64,000 bases of DNA from Longitalea arenae (GTDB lineage Bacteria; Bacteroidota; Bacteroidia; Chitinophagales; Chitinophagaceae): contig NZ_JAFFJX010000001.1 in the NCBI RefSeq assembly GCF_016924755.1, positions 1,174,927 to 1,238,926 of the forward strand, in the 5' to 3' direction. This document shows, one piece after another, positions 9,623-19,283 of the stretch. A program made the position numbers and the translations under genes. The number at the start of each line of letters is the position of its first letter. Position 1 is the first letter of the stretch. The notes below the pieces were generated by a model. That model was given only the letters and a program-made list of their open reading frames with translations, did not search any database and was not told where the DNA came from.

Positions 9623-10999
9623 ATGAACGACATAAAAGACATAAAGAGAGTTTATTTCATAGGTATTGGCGGGATTGGGATGAGCGCTTTAGCCCGGTAT
9701 TTTAAGTTCCATGGCAAAGCAGTAAGCGGATACGATAAAACTGAGACCCCCCTTACCAAACAACTGGTTGCAGAAGGCATTCCGGTGCACTATGACGACA
9801 ACCTGGAGCTGGCGCCGAAAGATGCAGAACTGATCGTGTATACCCCGGCGGTGCCAAAAGGACATAGCGAATTGATGTATTACCAGCAGCACGATTATCC
9901 GTTGATGAAAAGAAGTGAAGTGCTGGGTGCAATAACAAAAAGTTCTTTTAATATCTGTGTGGCGGGAACGCATGGCAAGACCACAATTACTACCATGGTG
10001 GCTTTTATTCTGCGGCATAGCGAATATGGCTGTAATGCTTTCCTGGGAGGTATTGCCGCGAACTATAACAGCAATTACTGGAGCCATGAGCGTGATACCT
10101 GCGTGGTGGAAGCCGATGAATATGATCGCAGCTTTTTGCGCTTAAGTCCCGATGTGGCGGTGATCAGTGCAATGGACCCCGATCACCTCGACATCTACGG
10201 AACCACGGCTGCCATGGAAGAGGCCTACATCGAGTTTGCCGGTAAAATAAAACCAGGTGGTTTCCTGATCAGCAAATACGGTTTGCCCAGGACCGCCGAT
10301 CTGAAAGCGCCGAACCAGTTAACGTATCATTTGCAAAATACCCAGGCTGATATATATGCCTGTAATATTCGGATGCAGCATGGTACTTATATATTCGATG
10401 TGCAGGTGAAAGACTGGCGCCTGACCAATGTGGTGTTGAACATGGGCGGGTTACATAATATAGAAAACGTAATAGCAGCCATTGCTATTGCCCACTGCCT
10501 TGGAATAAGCGATGAAAAGATCAAAGCTGCTGTAGAAGCATTCCGCGGCGTAAGACGCCGGTTCGAATATGTGATCAAAGATAACGGCCTCACTTTTGTA
10601 GATGACTACGCACATCATCCTGAAGAGCTGCGGGCTTTAATAACCGGTGCAAGGGGCCTGTTCGGGGATATGAAGTGTACGGTGATCTTTCAACCGCACC
10701 TGTTCAGCCGCACAAGAGACCTGGCCAATGAGTTTGCTGAAGTGCTTGACATGGCCGATGAAGTAGTGCTCTTACCCATCTATCCGGCAAGGGAATTACC
10801 GATAGAAGGAGTAACCAGCTACACGATCCTTGATAAAATGAAGAATGAACGTAAACAGGTGTTGAGCAAGGAGCAATTATTGCAGTGGGTGAAAGACCGC
10901 TCAACGAAAGAAGATAAATCCTGGTTATTGATAACGGCCGGCGCCGGAGATATAGATACACTGGTGCTGCCCATTAAGCAGATCATCGAAAAGAAATAA
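9623..10999 (+). CDS. murC: UDP-MurNAc:L-alanine ligase
   Basis: First Mur ligase, joining L-alanine to UDP-MurNAc. N-terminal motif VYFIGIGGIGMSALARYF, P-loop GTHGKTT at about residues 115-121, central EADEYDRSF and DPDHLDIYG, and C-terminal DDYAHHPEE are all diagnostic. I chose ATG 9623, giving 458 aa; the frame is open from TTG 9599, but that codon falls within a heptad repeat and the extra residues do not belong to the family. ftsQ starts 14 bp after it. Confidence 0.95.
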   Translation: MNDIKDIKRVYFIGIGGIGMSALARYFKFHGKAVSGYDKTETPLTKQLVAEGIPVHYDDNLELAPKDAELIVYTPAVPKGHSELMYYQQHDYPLMKRSEVLGAITKSSFNICVAGTHGKTTITTMVAFILRHSEYGCNAFLGGIAANYNSNYWSHERDTCVVEADEYDRSFLRLSPDVAVISAMDPDHLDIYGTTAAMEEAYIEFAGKIKPGGFLISKYGLPRTADLKAPNQLTYHLQNTQADIYACNIRMQHGTYIFDVQVKDWRLTNVVLNMGGLHNIENVIAAIAIAHCLGISDEKIKAAVEAFRGVRRRFEYVIKDNGLTFVDDYAHHPEELRALITGARGLFGDMKCTVIFQPHLFSRTRDLANEFAEVLDMADEVVLLPIYPARELPIEGVTSYTILDKMKNERKQVLSKEQLLQWVKDRSTKEDKSWLLITAGAGDIDTLVLPIKQIIEKK

Positions 11000-11013
11000 G
11001 CAGGTTCAGGATA

Positions 11014-11790
11014 ATGAAAAAGAAACGCTCTGTCAGGAAATTATTATTAGTGGGCTTTTGGCTGTGTATAGCAGCCGGCACTATGGTATTGCTGGTAGCT
11101 GCGATGAATGCCCAGAATAACAAGACCTGCAAAGGCTATGCGATACGCCTGAAAGGCAAGCCGGACCAATGGTTCCTCGACAAAAAGGATGTTACCGCCA
11201 TACTGGTAGGTCAGGGCGGTGTAAAGGGCAAGCCGATAAAAGATTTTGACCTGCGTGGAATGGAGAACCAACTGAAGAATAATGTATGGGTTAAAGACGC
11301 AGAACTGTTCTTTGATAATAGCCGGGTATTACAGGTGCGCATTGAAGAGCGCGTGCCCATTGCCAGGTTATTTACGGTTACTGGTAACAGCTTTTATATC
11401 GACAGCAGTGGCGAAAGACTGCCCTTGTCTGATAAGTTTTCGGCCCGCTTGCCGGTGTTCACCGGCTTTCCTTCAGAAAAGGATAAACTAAAAGGAGCCG
11501 ATAGTGTATTGATACGCGACATCATCAACATTAGCAATTATTTATTGCATGATGATTTCTGGATGGCACAGGTTTCGCAAATCGATGTGCAGCCTGATCG
11601 CACATTTGAATTCATACCCGTGGTAGGCAACCATATTATTCAATTTGGAGATGGTACCGATTACGAGAAGAAGTTTAGGCGGTTGCTGTTGTTTTATCAG
11701 CAGGTGTTGAGCAGAACAGGCATGGATGTGTATCAAAAGCTGAACGTACGATACGCAAGGCAGGTGATAGGGGTGAAGAAGGAAGGGTAA
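11014..11790 (+). CDS. ftsQ: Cell division protein FtsQ/DivIB
   Basis: Bitopic division protein that links early and late divisome parts in the periplasm. A short basic cytoplasmic end (KKKRSVRKLLL) precedes one membrane helix (about residues 11-29). A POTRA-like region follows (about 38-110, with the strand pattern VWVKDAELFFDNSRVLQVRIEERVP cut into two halves), then the beta domain. At 258 aa it is close to the usual length. Sequence conservation in this family is low, so the position between murC and ftsA carries part of the call. Confidence 0.88.
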   Translation: MKKKRSVRKLLLVGFWLCIAAGTMVLLVAAMNAQNNKTCKGYAIRLKGKPDQWFLDKKDVTAILVGQGGVKGKPIKDFDLRGMENQLKNNVWVKDAELFFDNSRVLQVRIEERVPIARLFTVTGNSFYIDSSGERLPLSDKFSARLPVFTGFPSEKDKLKGADSVLIRDIINISNYLLHDDFWMAQVSQIDVQPDRTFEFIPVVGNHIIQFGDGTDYEKKFRRLLLFYQQVLSRTGMDVYQKLNVRYARQVIGVKKEG

Positions 11791-11887
11791 AGAAGAGAGT
11801 ACTAATTAAGCAACATATATATAGATGAGTTAGAGTCTAAGGTCGGAAAGACGGAACTCCTATACAACAACTAAAAACAGGATAAGT

Positions 11888-13264
11888 ATGCAACACGAAC
11901 AACAACCCATTATTGTCGGACTGGATATCGGTACGACAAAAATTGCCGCGATTGCCGGCCGGAAGAACGAGTTCGGCAAACTGGAGATCATCGGTTTCGG
12001 CCGCGCCAACTCCAATGGTGTTAAGCACGGTCAGGTGCTTAATATCGACGAAACCATCAAGGCCATTACCATGGCGCTTGAAAACTGCTACGCATCAAAC
12101 CCCGGACTGGAAATAAATGAAGTGTATGTTGGTATTGCAGGTCATCATATTAAAAGCCTGCAAACCCGCGGTGATATCGTTCGTCAACAAACCGATGATG
12201 AAATATCACAACGCGAGATCGATCAGTTGATCTCTGATCAGTATAAAACCTACATTCCGGCCGGTGATCAGATCATCGATGTGATACCCCAGGAGTTTAC
12301 AGTTGATAATTTTCAAAATATTCCTAACCCAATTGGCTATGGTGGCGTGAAAATTGGTGCTAATTTCCACATCATCACCGGAGATAAAAATGCCATTCGA
12401 AATATTAACCGCGCCGTAGAGAAAAGCGGTCTCAAAACAAAGGACCTGGTCTTGCAACCACTGGCATCTGCAGCAGCTGTAATGGGTACCGAAGACCTGG
12501 AAGCAGGGGTAGCCATTGTAGATATAGGTGGTGGTACTACCGACCTGGCCGTTTTCTATGAAGGTATTTTGAAACACACGGCGGTTATACCCTTCGGTGG
12601 TGAGAATATCACCAACGATATCAAAACCGGTTTGGGTGTATTGAAAACGCAGGCCGAACAAATGAAAGTGCAGTTCGGCAGCGCCCTCGCCAATGAAGCC
12701 CGCAGCAATGCCTTCATTACGATTCCCGGTTTACGCGGGATGCCGGCGAAAGAGATCAGTGTAAAGAACCTGGCCAACATCATCCAGGCACGCATGAGCG
12801 AGATCATGGATTTTGTTACCTATCACCTGAAGCAGGTGGGCCTGGATAGCCGCATGCTGAATGGTGGTATCGTATTGACCGGTGGTGGTTCTCAATTAAA
12901 GCATTTGATACAGTTGACCGAATATGTAACCGGTTTGAATGCCCGCATCGGTTTTCCGACCGAGCACCTGGCTGCCGGTCACATCGAAGAACTGGCCCGC
13001 CCAACCTATTCAACCTGTATCGGTCTTATTTTGAAAGGTTACAGCGATTATGAAAATCATCGCAAACAGTTCGAGAACCAGTTCCGGAAAATAGAGATCC
13101 CCGACAACCTGCGAAAAACAGCGCTGGTGGAAGAAGAGCTGATCGACGAAGAGGAACTGCATGCAGAAAAAGTAAGGAACCGTAAGGGCATTAAAGATTT
13201 CTGGGGCAAGTTCAAGGACGGTATCATTGAGCTGTTCAAGGAAGAAGAAGATCACGCTTTATAA
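11888..13264 (+). CDS. ftsA: Cell division protein FtsA
   Basis: Actin-like ATPase that anchors FtsZ to the membrane. The first phosphate loop is GLDIGTTKIAAIAG (about residues 10-23), the 1C/SHS2 region follows, then the second phosphate motif VDIGGGTTDLAVF (about 206-218) and GGIVLTGGGSQLK (about 323-335). The C-terminus ends in an amphipathic stretch KDFWGKFKDGIIELFK, which fits the membrane-targeting helix. The length of 458 aa exceeds E. coli FtsA (420 aa) by an acidic linker before that helix. Confidence 0.95.
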   Translation: MQHEQQPIIVGLDIGTTKIAAIAGRKNEFGKLEIIGFGRANSNGVKHGQVLNIDETIKAITMALENCYASNPGLEINEVYVGIAGHHIKSLQTRGDIVRQQTDDEISQREIDQLISDQYKTYIPAGDQIIDVIPQEFTVDNFQNIPNPIGYGGVKIGANFHIITGDKNAIRNINRAVEKSGLKTKDLVLQPLASAAAVMGTEDLEAGVAIVDIGGGTTDLAVFYEGILKHTAVIPFGGENITNDIKTGLGVLKTQAEQMKVQFGSALANEARSNAFITIPGLRGMPAKEISVKNLANIIQARMSEIMDFVTYHLKQVGLDSRMLNGGIVLTGGGSQLKHLIQLTEYVTGLNARIGFPTEHLAAGHIEELARPTYSTCIGLILKGYSDYENHRKQFENQFRKIEIPDNLRKTALVEEELIDEEELHAEKVRNRKGIKDFWGKFKDGIIELFKEEEDHAL

Positions 13265-13545
13265 AACTGAACGCAAAACGCCGCATGCGACAAAAGGCGT
13301 GCAAGCGAGGAAGTAAAACGCGGAACGCAGTAACAAGTAACAGGAATTGATAACAGACCACGTACATTCAACCTTTTGAAAAAGAAAATCCGGGGAATAT
13401 GAAAAGAACCAGCATGGCCATGGATCGTTTGCCGCCGCAATACGAACCGTTGCAATGCAAAATTGTTAAACTAACCCGTTATTATTCTTAATCTGGTCTC
13501 AGCAGCGAGTGAGGGTAGGCTGGTGGGGCTGTTAAACAGTAAGCT

Positions 13546-15411
13546 ATGATTCATTTTGATTTGCCAAAGGAAAAATCATCCATCATCAAAGTGATTGGTG
13601 TAGGTGGTGGCGGTAGCAATGCGGTTAACCACATGTATAGCCAGAATATTGAAGGCGTAAATTTTATTATCTGTAATACCGATGCACAGGCTATTTCACA
13701 AAGCAATGTGCCTAATAAAGTGCAGTTGGGACCGCATCTTACCCAGGGATTGGGTGCGGGAGCAAACCCCGAGATCGGCAAACAGGCAACCGTAGAAAGC
13801 CTGGAAGAGATCAAACGTATTCTGGAAGTGAATACCAAAATGGCATTCATCACGGCGGGTATGGGAGGCGGAACCGGTACCGGTGGCGCACCTATTATCG
13901 CTAAAATATGTAAAGAGCTCGATATACTTACTGTTGGAATAGTCACTACGCCTTTTTCCTACGAAGGAAGGAAACGGCAATTGCAGGCTGAGTATGGTAT
14001 AAAGGAATTAAAACAATCTGTTGATACCCTGCTGGTGATCAGTAACGACAAATTGCGTCACCAGTTCGGCAATCTGAAGATGAAGGAAGCGTTTGGGAAA
14101 GCAGATAATGTACTGGCAACCGCTGCCAAATGTATTACCGATGTTATTAACAGCACCGGCCAGATCAACGTTGACTTTGCCGATGTATGCACGGTGATGC
14201 GTAACGGAGGGGTAGCCATCCTTGGTAGTGCAGCCTGCAGCGGTGAAGACCGTGCGTTGCGTACGATCGAAGAAGCATTGAATTCACCTTTGCTGAATGA
14301 CAATGATATCCGGGGCGCCAAATGGATCCTCATCAATATCAATTCTGCCGAAGGCGAACATGAGTTCACAATGGATGAAGTGGAGATCATTCAAAATTAT
14401 TTATTAAACCAGGCCGGCGAAGGCACCGATGTAATTCTCGGTATGGGTTACGATGAATCACTGGGCGATAAGCTGGGTATCACCCTTATTGCCACCGGCT
14501 TCGAACATAAAGACCCTTTTAAAAAGGAAACCAAAAAGGTTGAGCCAAAGAAAGATGAAAAGATCCTGCTTTCGTTGGAGCAGCAACAGCAACAGCCAAA
14601 GAAAGAGCAGCCGGTAGCTGAGAAGAAAGAGGAAAAGGAAGAGCCTGTTATAAAACCCGAGCTGGCGCCCAAGCTGGTGGATGCCGATACACCGCCTGTT
14701 ACCGTCGAACTTTTTACGAAGGAGGACGCAGGTAAATCTACTGTGGACAATACCGTGGATAAAAATGGCACGCCGGGAAAAATTGAATGGGTACTTTCGC
14801 AGCCATCCGCTCCCGTTGAGAATGCTGCTTTGTCAATAAAGCAACAGCAACAACAGCAACAGCCCCAAAAGGCGCAAAATAATTCTTCGATGTCTGCAGC
14901 ATCCGGAGGATACTTGGCCAAGCCCACCAATATTTATGCAGAACCAAAAAAAGATGAATCCAAACCGGAACAGACGCCTGTGAAGGAACCTGTCAGAAAC
15001 ACAGGTGCAAACCCAATCCAGGAAGAAGATCCTTCCAATGAACTGCACCTGGTTTTCAAAGATGATATTCCAGCGGCGGATGAGCCTGGGGCCTATCATT
15101 CTCAACCCCCTGTTAGTAACGGCCATATTTCTGCTGAGGACCTGGCAATGCTAGACGAAGCAGAAGAACAAAAACGCCGTGCAGCTGAACGAATACAGAA
15201 ATTGCGCAACCTTTCGTTCAATATTAACGGAGCTGACCCTAACAACGAGTTTGAAACTGTGCCGGCATACATCCGCCGCAATTTGGAACTGTATAACACT
15301 ATTTCAAGCGTAGAAAATTTTTACAGCAAGTATGAAGTAAAAGCCGACGAAAATAATAATGGTCAGATTTCCACCCTGAATACCTTCCTGGATGGAAAGA
15401 AACCAGATTAA
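13546..15411 (+). CDS. ftsZ: Tubulin-like division GTPase FtsZ with very long C-terminal linker
   Basis: GTPase that polymerises into the Z ring. The N-terminal tubulin fold contains the signature GGGTGTGGAP (about residues 106-115) and ends near residue 325. A linker of about 240 residues follows, rich in K, E, Q and P with two glutamine runs (near 345-352 and 429-436). The conserved C-terminal peptide appears as VPAYIRRN at about 572-579, but 42 more residues follow it. At 621 aa this is far longer than E. coli FtsZ (383 aa). The 281-bp spacer from ftsA shows no recognisable gene. Confidence 0.95.
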   Translation: MIHFDLPKEKSSIIKVIGVGGGGSNAVNHMYSQNIEGVNFIICNTDAQAISQSNVPNKVQLGPHLTQGLGAGANPEIGKQATVESLEEIKRILEVNTKMAFITAGMGGGTGTGGAPIIAKICKELDILTVGIVTTPFSYEGRKRQLQAEYGIKELKQSVDTLLVISNDKLRHQFGNLKMKEAFGKADNVLATAAKCITDVINSTGQINVDFADVCTVMRNGGVAILGSAACSGEDRALRTIEEALNSPLLNDNDIRGAKWILININSAEGEHEFTMDEVEIIQNYLLNQAGEGTDVILGMGYDESLGDKLGITLIATGFEHKDPFKKETKKVEPKKDEKILLSLEQQQQQPKKEQPVAEKKEEKEEPVIKPELAPKLVDADTPPVTVELFTKEDAGKSTVDNTVDKNGTPGKIEWVLSQPSAPVENAALSIKQQQQQQQPQKAQNNSSMSAASGGYLAKPTNIYAEPKKDESKPEQTPVKEPVRNTGANPIQEEDPSNELHLVFKDDIPAADEPGAYHSQPPVSNGHISAEDLAMLDEAEEQKRRAAERIQKLRNLSFNINGADPNNEFETVPAYIRRNLELYNTISSVENFYSKYEVKADENNNGQISTLNTFLDGKKPD

Positions 15412-15536
15412 TAATAGTTGTTTAGTATCCTGTCCCACCCATGTGCTACCTGTTTGTATTGAGAGTAAAGGTTCATTGAACAGGGGTACCGGGTTAAATC
15501 GATTGTTTTAACACAGCGATTGTTGTTTTTAGTTGT

Positions 15537-15570
15537 AATCCCCCCGACTAATCGGGGGGATTTGTTTTTT
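15537..15570 (+). terminator. Intrinsic terminator after ftsZ
   Basis: Stem AATCCCCCCGA / TCGGGGGGATT (11 bp, 4-nt loop) is followed by TGTTTTTT. It lies 125 bp after the ftsZ stop and would end the dcw transcript. Confidence 0.88.
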
Positions 15571-15637
15571 ACCAGCGAACACCGGGATCACAGTTCCAAA
15601 CCGGGGCACGGTTACCCGGCAAACCGGTAACAAATCC

Positions 15638-15645
15638 TACATTTG
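15638..15645 (+). promoter_or_regulatory. TAnnTTTG -7 box immediately before an SDR gene
   Basis: TACATTTG is a perfect Bacteroidota -7 element. Only four bases (CACT) separate it from the ATG at 15650, so the transcript would start at or next to the start codon. No convincing -33 TTG is seen. Confidence 0.6.
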
Positions 15646-15649
15646 CACT

Positions 15650-16576
15650 ATGGCAACCATACTTATCACCGGTGGTACGGGCACCATTGGTAGATCCCTT
15701 ACCAGCTTCTTAACCGGTAAACAACACCAGGTAATTATATTATCGCGGCAGCCCCGGGAAGGCACAGCTGCTGTTTCCTATGCAGCCTGGGACCCGGCCA
15801 AACAAACCATTGATCTTGATGCGTTGCAAAAAGCCGATTATATCATTAACCTGGCCGGAGCCGGTGTTGCCGACAAACGCTGGTCAAAAAAACGTAAAGC
15901 CGAGATCGTAGACAGCCGCGTACAAAGCGCCGCCTTACTGGTAAAAGCCTTGCAGGAGAATCCCAACAAAGTAAAGGCCGTGATCAGCCTGGCAGGTATT
16001 GGCTGGTATGGTGATGATAAGAACAGGGCCCCTGATCAGTCGGTCTTCCGGGAAGGCGATGCGGCCGATACTGGTTTTTTAGGTGACACCTGCGTGAAAT
16101 GGGAAAACGCCATTAAACCGGTAACTGCCCTTAATAAACGCCTGGTCATCTTGCGTTGCGGTGTGGTCTTAACCAATGAGGGAGGCGCACTTGCCGAATT
16201 TAAAAAGCCCGTTAAAGCAGGCATTGCTCCCATCTTCGGCAGTGGCGACCAGGTGCTCAGCTGGATCCACATCGATGACCTCTGCCGCCTGATCTTATTT
16301 GTGATCAATGATGAGCGGAAACAAGGTGAATACAATGCCGTGGCGCCAAACCCGGTGACTAACAAACACCTGATCCTTACACTGGCCCGCAAAATGAAAG
16401 GCAGCTTTCATATTCCTGTCTATGTTCCTTCATTTGTATTGAAACTGATGATCGGTGAAGTGAGTATTGAATTGCTGAAAAGCACTAAGGTTAGTGCTGA
16501 AAAGATCAGCAGCAGCGGCTTCCAATTCCAGTATCCAACCCTGGAAGTGGCGCTGGATGACCTGCTCAAAAAATAA
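15650..16576 (+). CDS. TIGR01777/YfcH-family SDR epimerase
   Basis: Extended short-chain dehydrogenase/reductase-like protein of the YfcH/TIGR01777 group. The N-terminal dinucleotide loop is GGTGTIGRSL (about residues 7-16), and further family signs are AAWDPAKQ, IINLAGAGVADKRW, RCGVVLTNEGGALAE and the C-terminal domain with VPSFVLKLMIGE. It probably binds NADP, but substrates of this family are unknown. At 308 aa it is full length. Its stop codon directly abuts the stop of the opposing ABC permease gene with no bases between. Confidence 0.9.
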   Translation: MATILITGGTGTIGRSLTSFLTGKQHQVIILSRQPREGTAAVSYAAWDPAKQTIDLDALQKADYIINLAGAGVADKRWSKKRKAEIVDSRVQSAALLVKALQENPNKVKAVISLAGIGWYGDDKNRAPDQSVFREGDAADTGFLGDTCVKWENAIKPVTALNKRLVILRCGVVLTNEGGALAEFKKPVKAGIAPIFGSGDQVLSWIHIDDLCRLILFVINDERKQGEYNAVAPNPVTNKHLILTLARKMKGSFHIPVYVPSFVLKLMIGEVSIELLKSTKVSAEKISSSGFQFQYPTLEVALDDLLKK

Positions 16577-17380
16577 CTACAGATCGTCTGTCTCGAACTT
16601 TTTAACTACAATGAACAGGTAACTGGCCAGGTATAGCAGCGACACTACAAAAATGGCGGTCAGGTTCGGTGTATTATCGAGCAGCTTATTCATTACCCGC
16701 TGGATATGCGGAAAAGGAATCTGCATATCGGTCGATTCCAGCGGCAGATAACGGCCGAAATAGTTAACATATCTGTTCAAGATCAGTACAAGGATCTGCT
16801 CCAGCACAAGGGCATAGGCGAAAAAGACCCCAATGGCCAGTCCGCCCCGTTTAAACAATATGCCCATTAACAGCGCTACCATGATATAGCTCATAGCCTG
16901 CAGGAAGAAATAACCGATATAGGAAAAGCCTTCAAAACTGAAAGAAGCGCCGCCCTGCATAATACCAAATATCATGGCCGTAATAATAACCACAACAACA
17001 GACAGTAAAGCAAGGCCGGTGGCGATCATGATCTTGGCAGTGATGAATTGCCGGCGGGTGAAGCCATCAATAATATTCTGGCGATGCGTTTTGAAACTGT
17101 ATTCGTTCGTTACCGCCATGATCATGATCAAAGCGGGAATGAAGAGCAGCCAGCTGCTGACGTGTGATACGGCCTGCCACACGGTGGGGAAAGCATAAGG
17201 CGGATTGCCCAGCAGCATGGTAGCTATGCCTTTGGCCTGTCTTTCAGCGTATATTACTTCCTGGATGCGGTAAATAATGTAATTGCCGCCAAAAATGGTG
17301 GCGATATAAATGCATAACAGGATCCAGAAAGCGCGATAGTTCTTCAGCTTCATCCATTCTATAACTAATAATTGCCCCAT
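16577..17380 (-). CDS. ABC-2 type transporter permease
   Basis: Integral membrane protein of 267 aa with about six hydrophobic helices (for example residues 17-36, 70-90, 112-138, 152-170, 178-198 and 240-258). It carries no ATPase motifs. It lies 1 bp after the ATPase gene at 17382-18278 and would form an ABC-2 exporter with it. The substrate is unknown; similar pairs move lipids, antibiotics or sodium. The N-terminus MGQLLVIEWMKLKNYRAFWI is typical of ABC-2 permeases (basic, then the first helix). Confidence 0.85.
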   Translation of the reverse strand: MGQLLVIEWMKLKNYRAFWILLCIYIATIFGGNYIIYRIQEVIYAERQAKGIATMLLGNPPYAFPTVWQAVSHVSSWLLFIPALIMIMAVTNEYSFKTHRQNIIDGFTRRQFITAKIMIATGLALLSVVVVIITAMIFGIMQGGASFSFEGFSYIGYFFLQAMSYIMVALLMGILFKRGGLAIGVFFAYALVLEQILVLILNRYVNYFGRYLPLESTDMQIPFPHIQRVMNKLLDNTPNLTAIFVVSLLYLASYLFIVVKKFETDDL

Positions 17381-17381
17381 A

Positions 17382-18278
17382 TTAATTCAGTTTTTGCGTG
17401 AGTTCGATGAATTTGGATTCCAGACTTTTTTTACGCAGGCGAAGATGGTTAAGGGTTATGCCATTATTGAAGCAATACTGGTTTAATGCTTCTAAAGTGG
17501 CCGTGCCTTGGGTAAACGATAATTCAACATGCTGTTCGCTCCTTTGAACTTTTTTGGCGCCGGCATATCCTTGTAAAAGCGAATGTAGTTTCGGCAAGTC
17601 GGCTGCACCTGCTTCTACAATGTCTTCCGTTACCAGAATTTCATCTACATGGCCGTGCGTAAGCAGCGTTCCTTTTTGCAGGATGGCCACATGGCTGCAA
17701 ACTTTCTCTACCTCATCGAGCAGGTGACTGGCCATGATAATGGTTTTGCCGGCCTTATTCAGTTTCTTAATGAGTTCCCGGGTTTCTGCAATACCAACGG
17801 GATCAAGTCCATTAGTAGGTTCATCAAATACCAGCACTTCAGGATCGCCAAGGAGGCTGCTGGCAATGGCCAGCCTTTGTTTCATGCCCAGCGAATAGGT
17901 GCTGAATTTGGAGAATTTCCGTTGCTCCAGGTTAACCAGTTCCAGCACTTTGTTTATATCGCTTTTACCTCTTTGTTTGATCGCTGCGGCGATCCGCAGG
18001 TTCTGTACGGCATTCAGGTAATGATAAAAATTGGGGGTTTCGAGCAGGGTGCCGATCTGTTGCCGGTGCAGATGGCTGGGTGCTTCATCAAATAATTTAT
18101 AAGAACCCGATGAGGCTTTTAACACATCTAGGATAATGCCTAATAAAGTCGTTTTGCCACTGCCGTTAGGGCCCAGGATGCCGAATACCGATCCGCTGGG
18201 CACTGAAAAAGAAACGTCTTTTAGCGCCTGAATGGGGCCGTAATGTTTGTGTAGATTCTCAACGGTAAGAATTGCCAT
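17382..18278 (-). CDS. ABC transporter ATP-binding protein
   Basis: ATPase subunit of the ABC-2 exporter whose permease follows 1 bp downstream. Walker A is GPNGSGKTTLL (about residues 38-48), the signature motif is YSLGMKQRLA, Walker B is VLVFDEPTNGLDP and the H-loop is MASHLLDE. The start is taken at ATG 18278 (MAILTVENLHKHYG), giving 298 aa; the open frame runs further upstream, but those residues do not match the family. The substrate is unknown. Confidence 0.9.
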   Translation of the reverse strand: MAILTVENLHKHYGPIQALKDVSFSVPSGSVFGILGPNGSGKTTLLGIILDVLKASSGSYKLFDEAPSHLHRQQIGTLLETPNFYHYLNAVQNLRIAAAIKQRGKSDINKVLELVNLEQRKFSKFSTYSLGMKQRLAIASSLLGDPEVLVFDEPTNGLDPVGIAETRELIKKLNKAGKTIIMASHLLDEVEKVCSHVAILQKGTLLTHGHVDEILVTEDIVEAGAADLPKLHSLLQGYAGAKKVQRSEQHVELSFTQGTATLEALNQYCFNNGITLNHLRLRKKSLESKFIELTQKLN

Positions 18279-18391
18279 GTTTAGCTGTTTAGCGATGATT
18301 GGGCCAGGAATGATAAAAAGTACTACCAATATGTCGCTGGAACAAGCCAAATATTACCGGCGGAGTTTGCCAATTTCAACTGGCCGATGGA

Positions 18392-19051
18392 TCAGGTAAT
18401 AACCGGTCTGTGCTTTTCATGATACAGGCTGGTAAAATCGCCCACCATCGCTCTTCCATTGGTAAAAAGCAGTTTATGCAGTTTCAATGCTTCTACATCC
18501 TTTTGCAGCACCCTTCGATGGATGGGATTCAGCGTGCCACCGTGCCCCGGGCCGGGTGCGGCATTCGGGTCATACTGAAAAGGCGGATCGACGATCGTGC
18601 CGCGCGGGTACATTATACCGGGAGCTGATTGTCCCCTGATATCCAGATCTTCCGGATGGATCAAACCGAGGGTATGCCCGTATTCATGGGCTGCGGTTGT
18701 GGAGGTTTGTAATACGTTCGCGAGTTTAAAGTAACCTGTATTACTACCGATGCCATCTACAAACGAAATATCATCGCCGGGGGCAAATTCTTCAATGCGA
18801 AAAAAATTAAAACGAGGATTATCATTGTACCATACTTTTTCCGGATCCAGGTCGGGCTCATAAATACCGTCAATGTCGAAGCGCACCTGGTACCAGTTAT
18901 TGCCGATCCGGATACTGGCCTGGGGTTCATTCCAATGATTGTCAATATCATTGGCTATTTGCCATGAAAGTTCTTTGGTGGCTGCATCTCCGTAGAAGAA
19001 GAATACAGAATGGATCACCAACTGGTTCGTATGTAATTCGGCCTCACCCAT
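18392..19051 (-). CDS. Metzincin-type zinc protease without signal peptide
   Basis: The sequence has the extended zinc site HEYGHTLGLIH (about residues 132-142; HExxHxxGxxH with catalytic Glu) and a Met-turn in GIMYPRG about 20 residues later, the two marks of metzincins such as matrixins. It is 219 aa and starts MGEAELHTNQ with no signal peptide, membrane helix or pro-domain, which is odd for this family. The C-terminal part contains GPGHGG and a final helix. It stands alone between the ABC operon and fadN-like gene. The substrate and site of action cannot be told. Confidence 0.7.
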   Translation of the reverse strand: MGEAELHTNQLVIHSVFFFYGDAATKELSWQIANDIDNHWNEPQASIRIGNNWYQVRFDIDGIYEPDLDPEKVWYNDNPRFNFFRIEEFAPGDDISFVDGIGSNTGYFKLANVLQTSTTAAHEYGHTLGLIHPEDLDIRGQSAPGIMYPRGTIVDPPFQYDPNAAPGPGHGGTLNPIHRRVLQKDVEALKLHKLLFTNGRAMVGDFTSLYHEKHRPVIT

Positions 19052-19283
19052 ACCCTCTTGCCCCTAAAGGGAAATTTAATTACTATTAATATTCATCGTT
19101 GATCTGCTTAACCGCCAAACGGCAATAGAACGAACATGATACCGTTCCAGGTTACAGCTTGCAAGTTAGTTGCAGGCAAATACAACTGCAGCGCCCTGAA
19201 CCCTGTATCCGCTGAAAACCGGCAATTCCATTTCACGACAACGCAATCAATTAGTCAACTCATCAACCAACCCTAATTTAACG

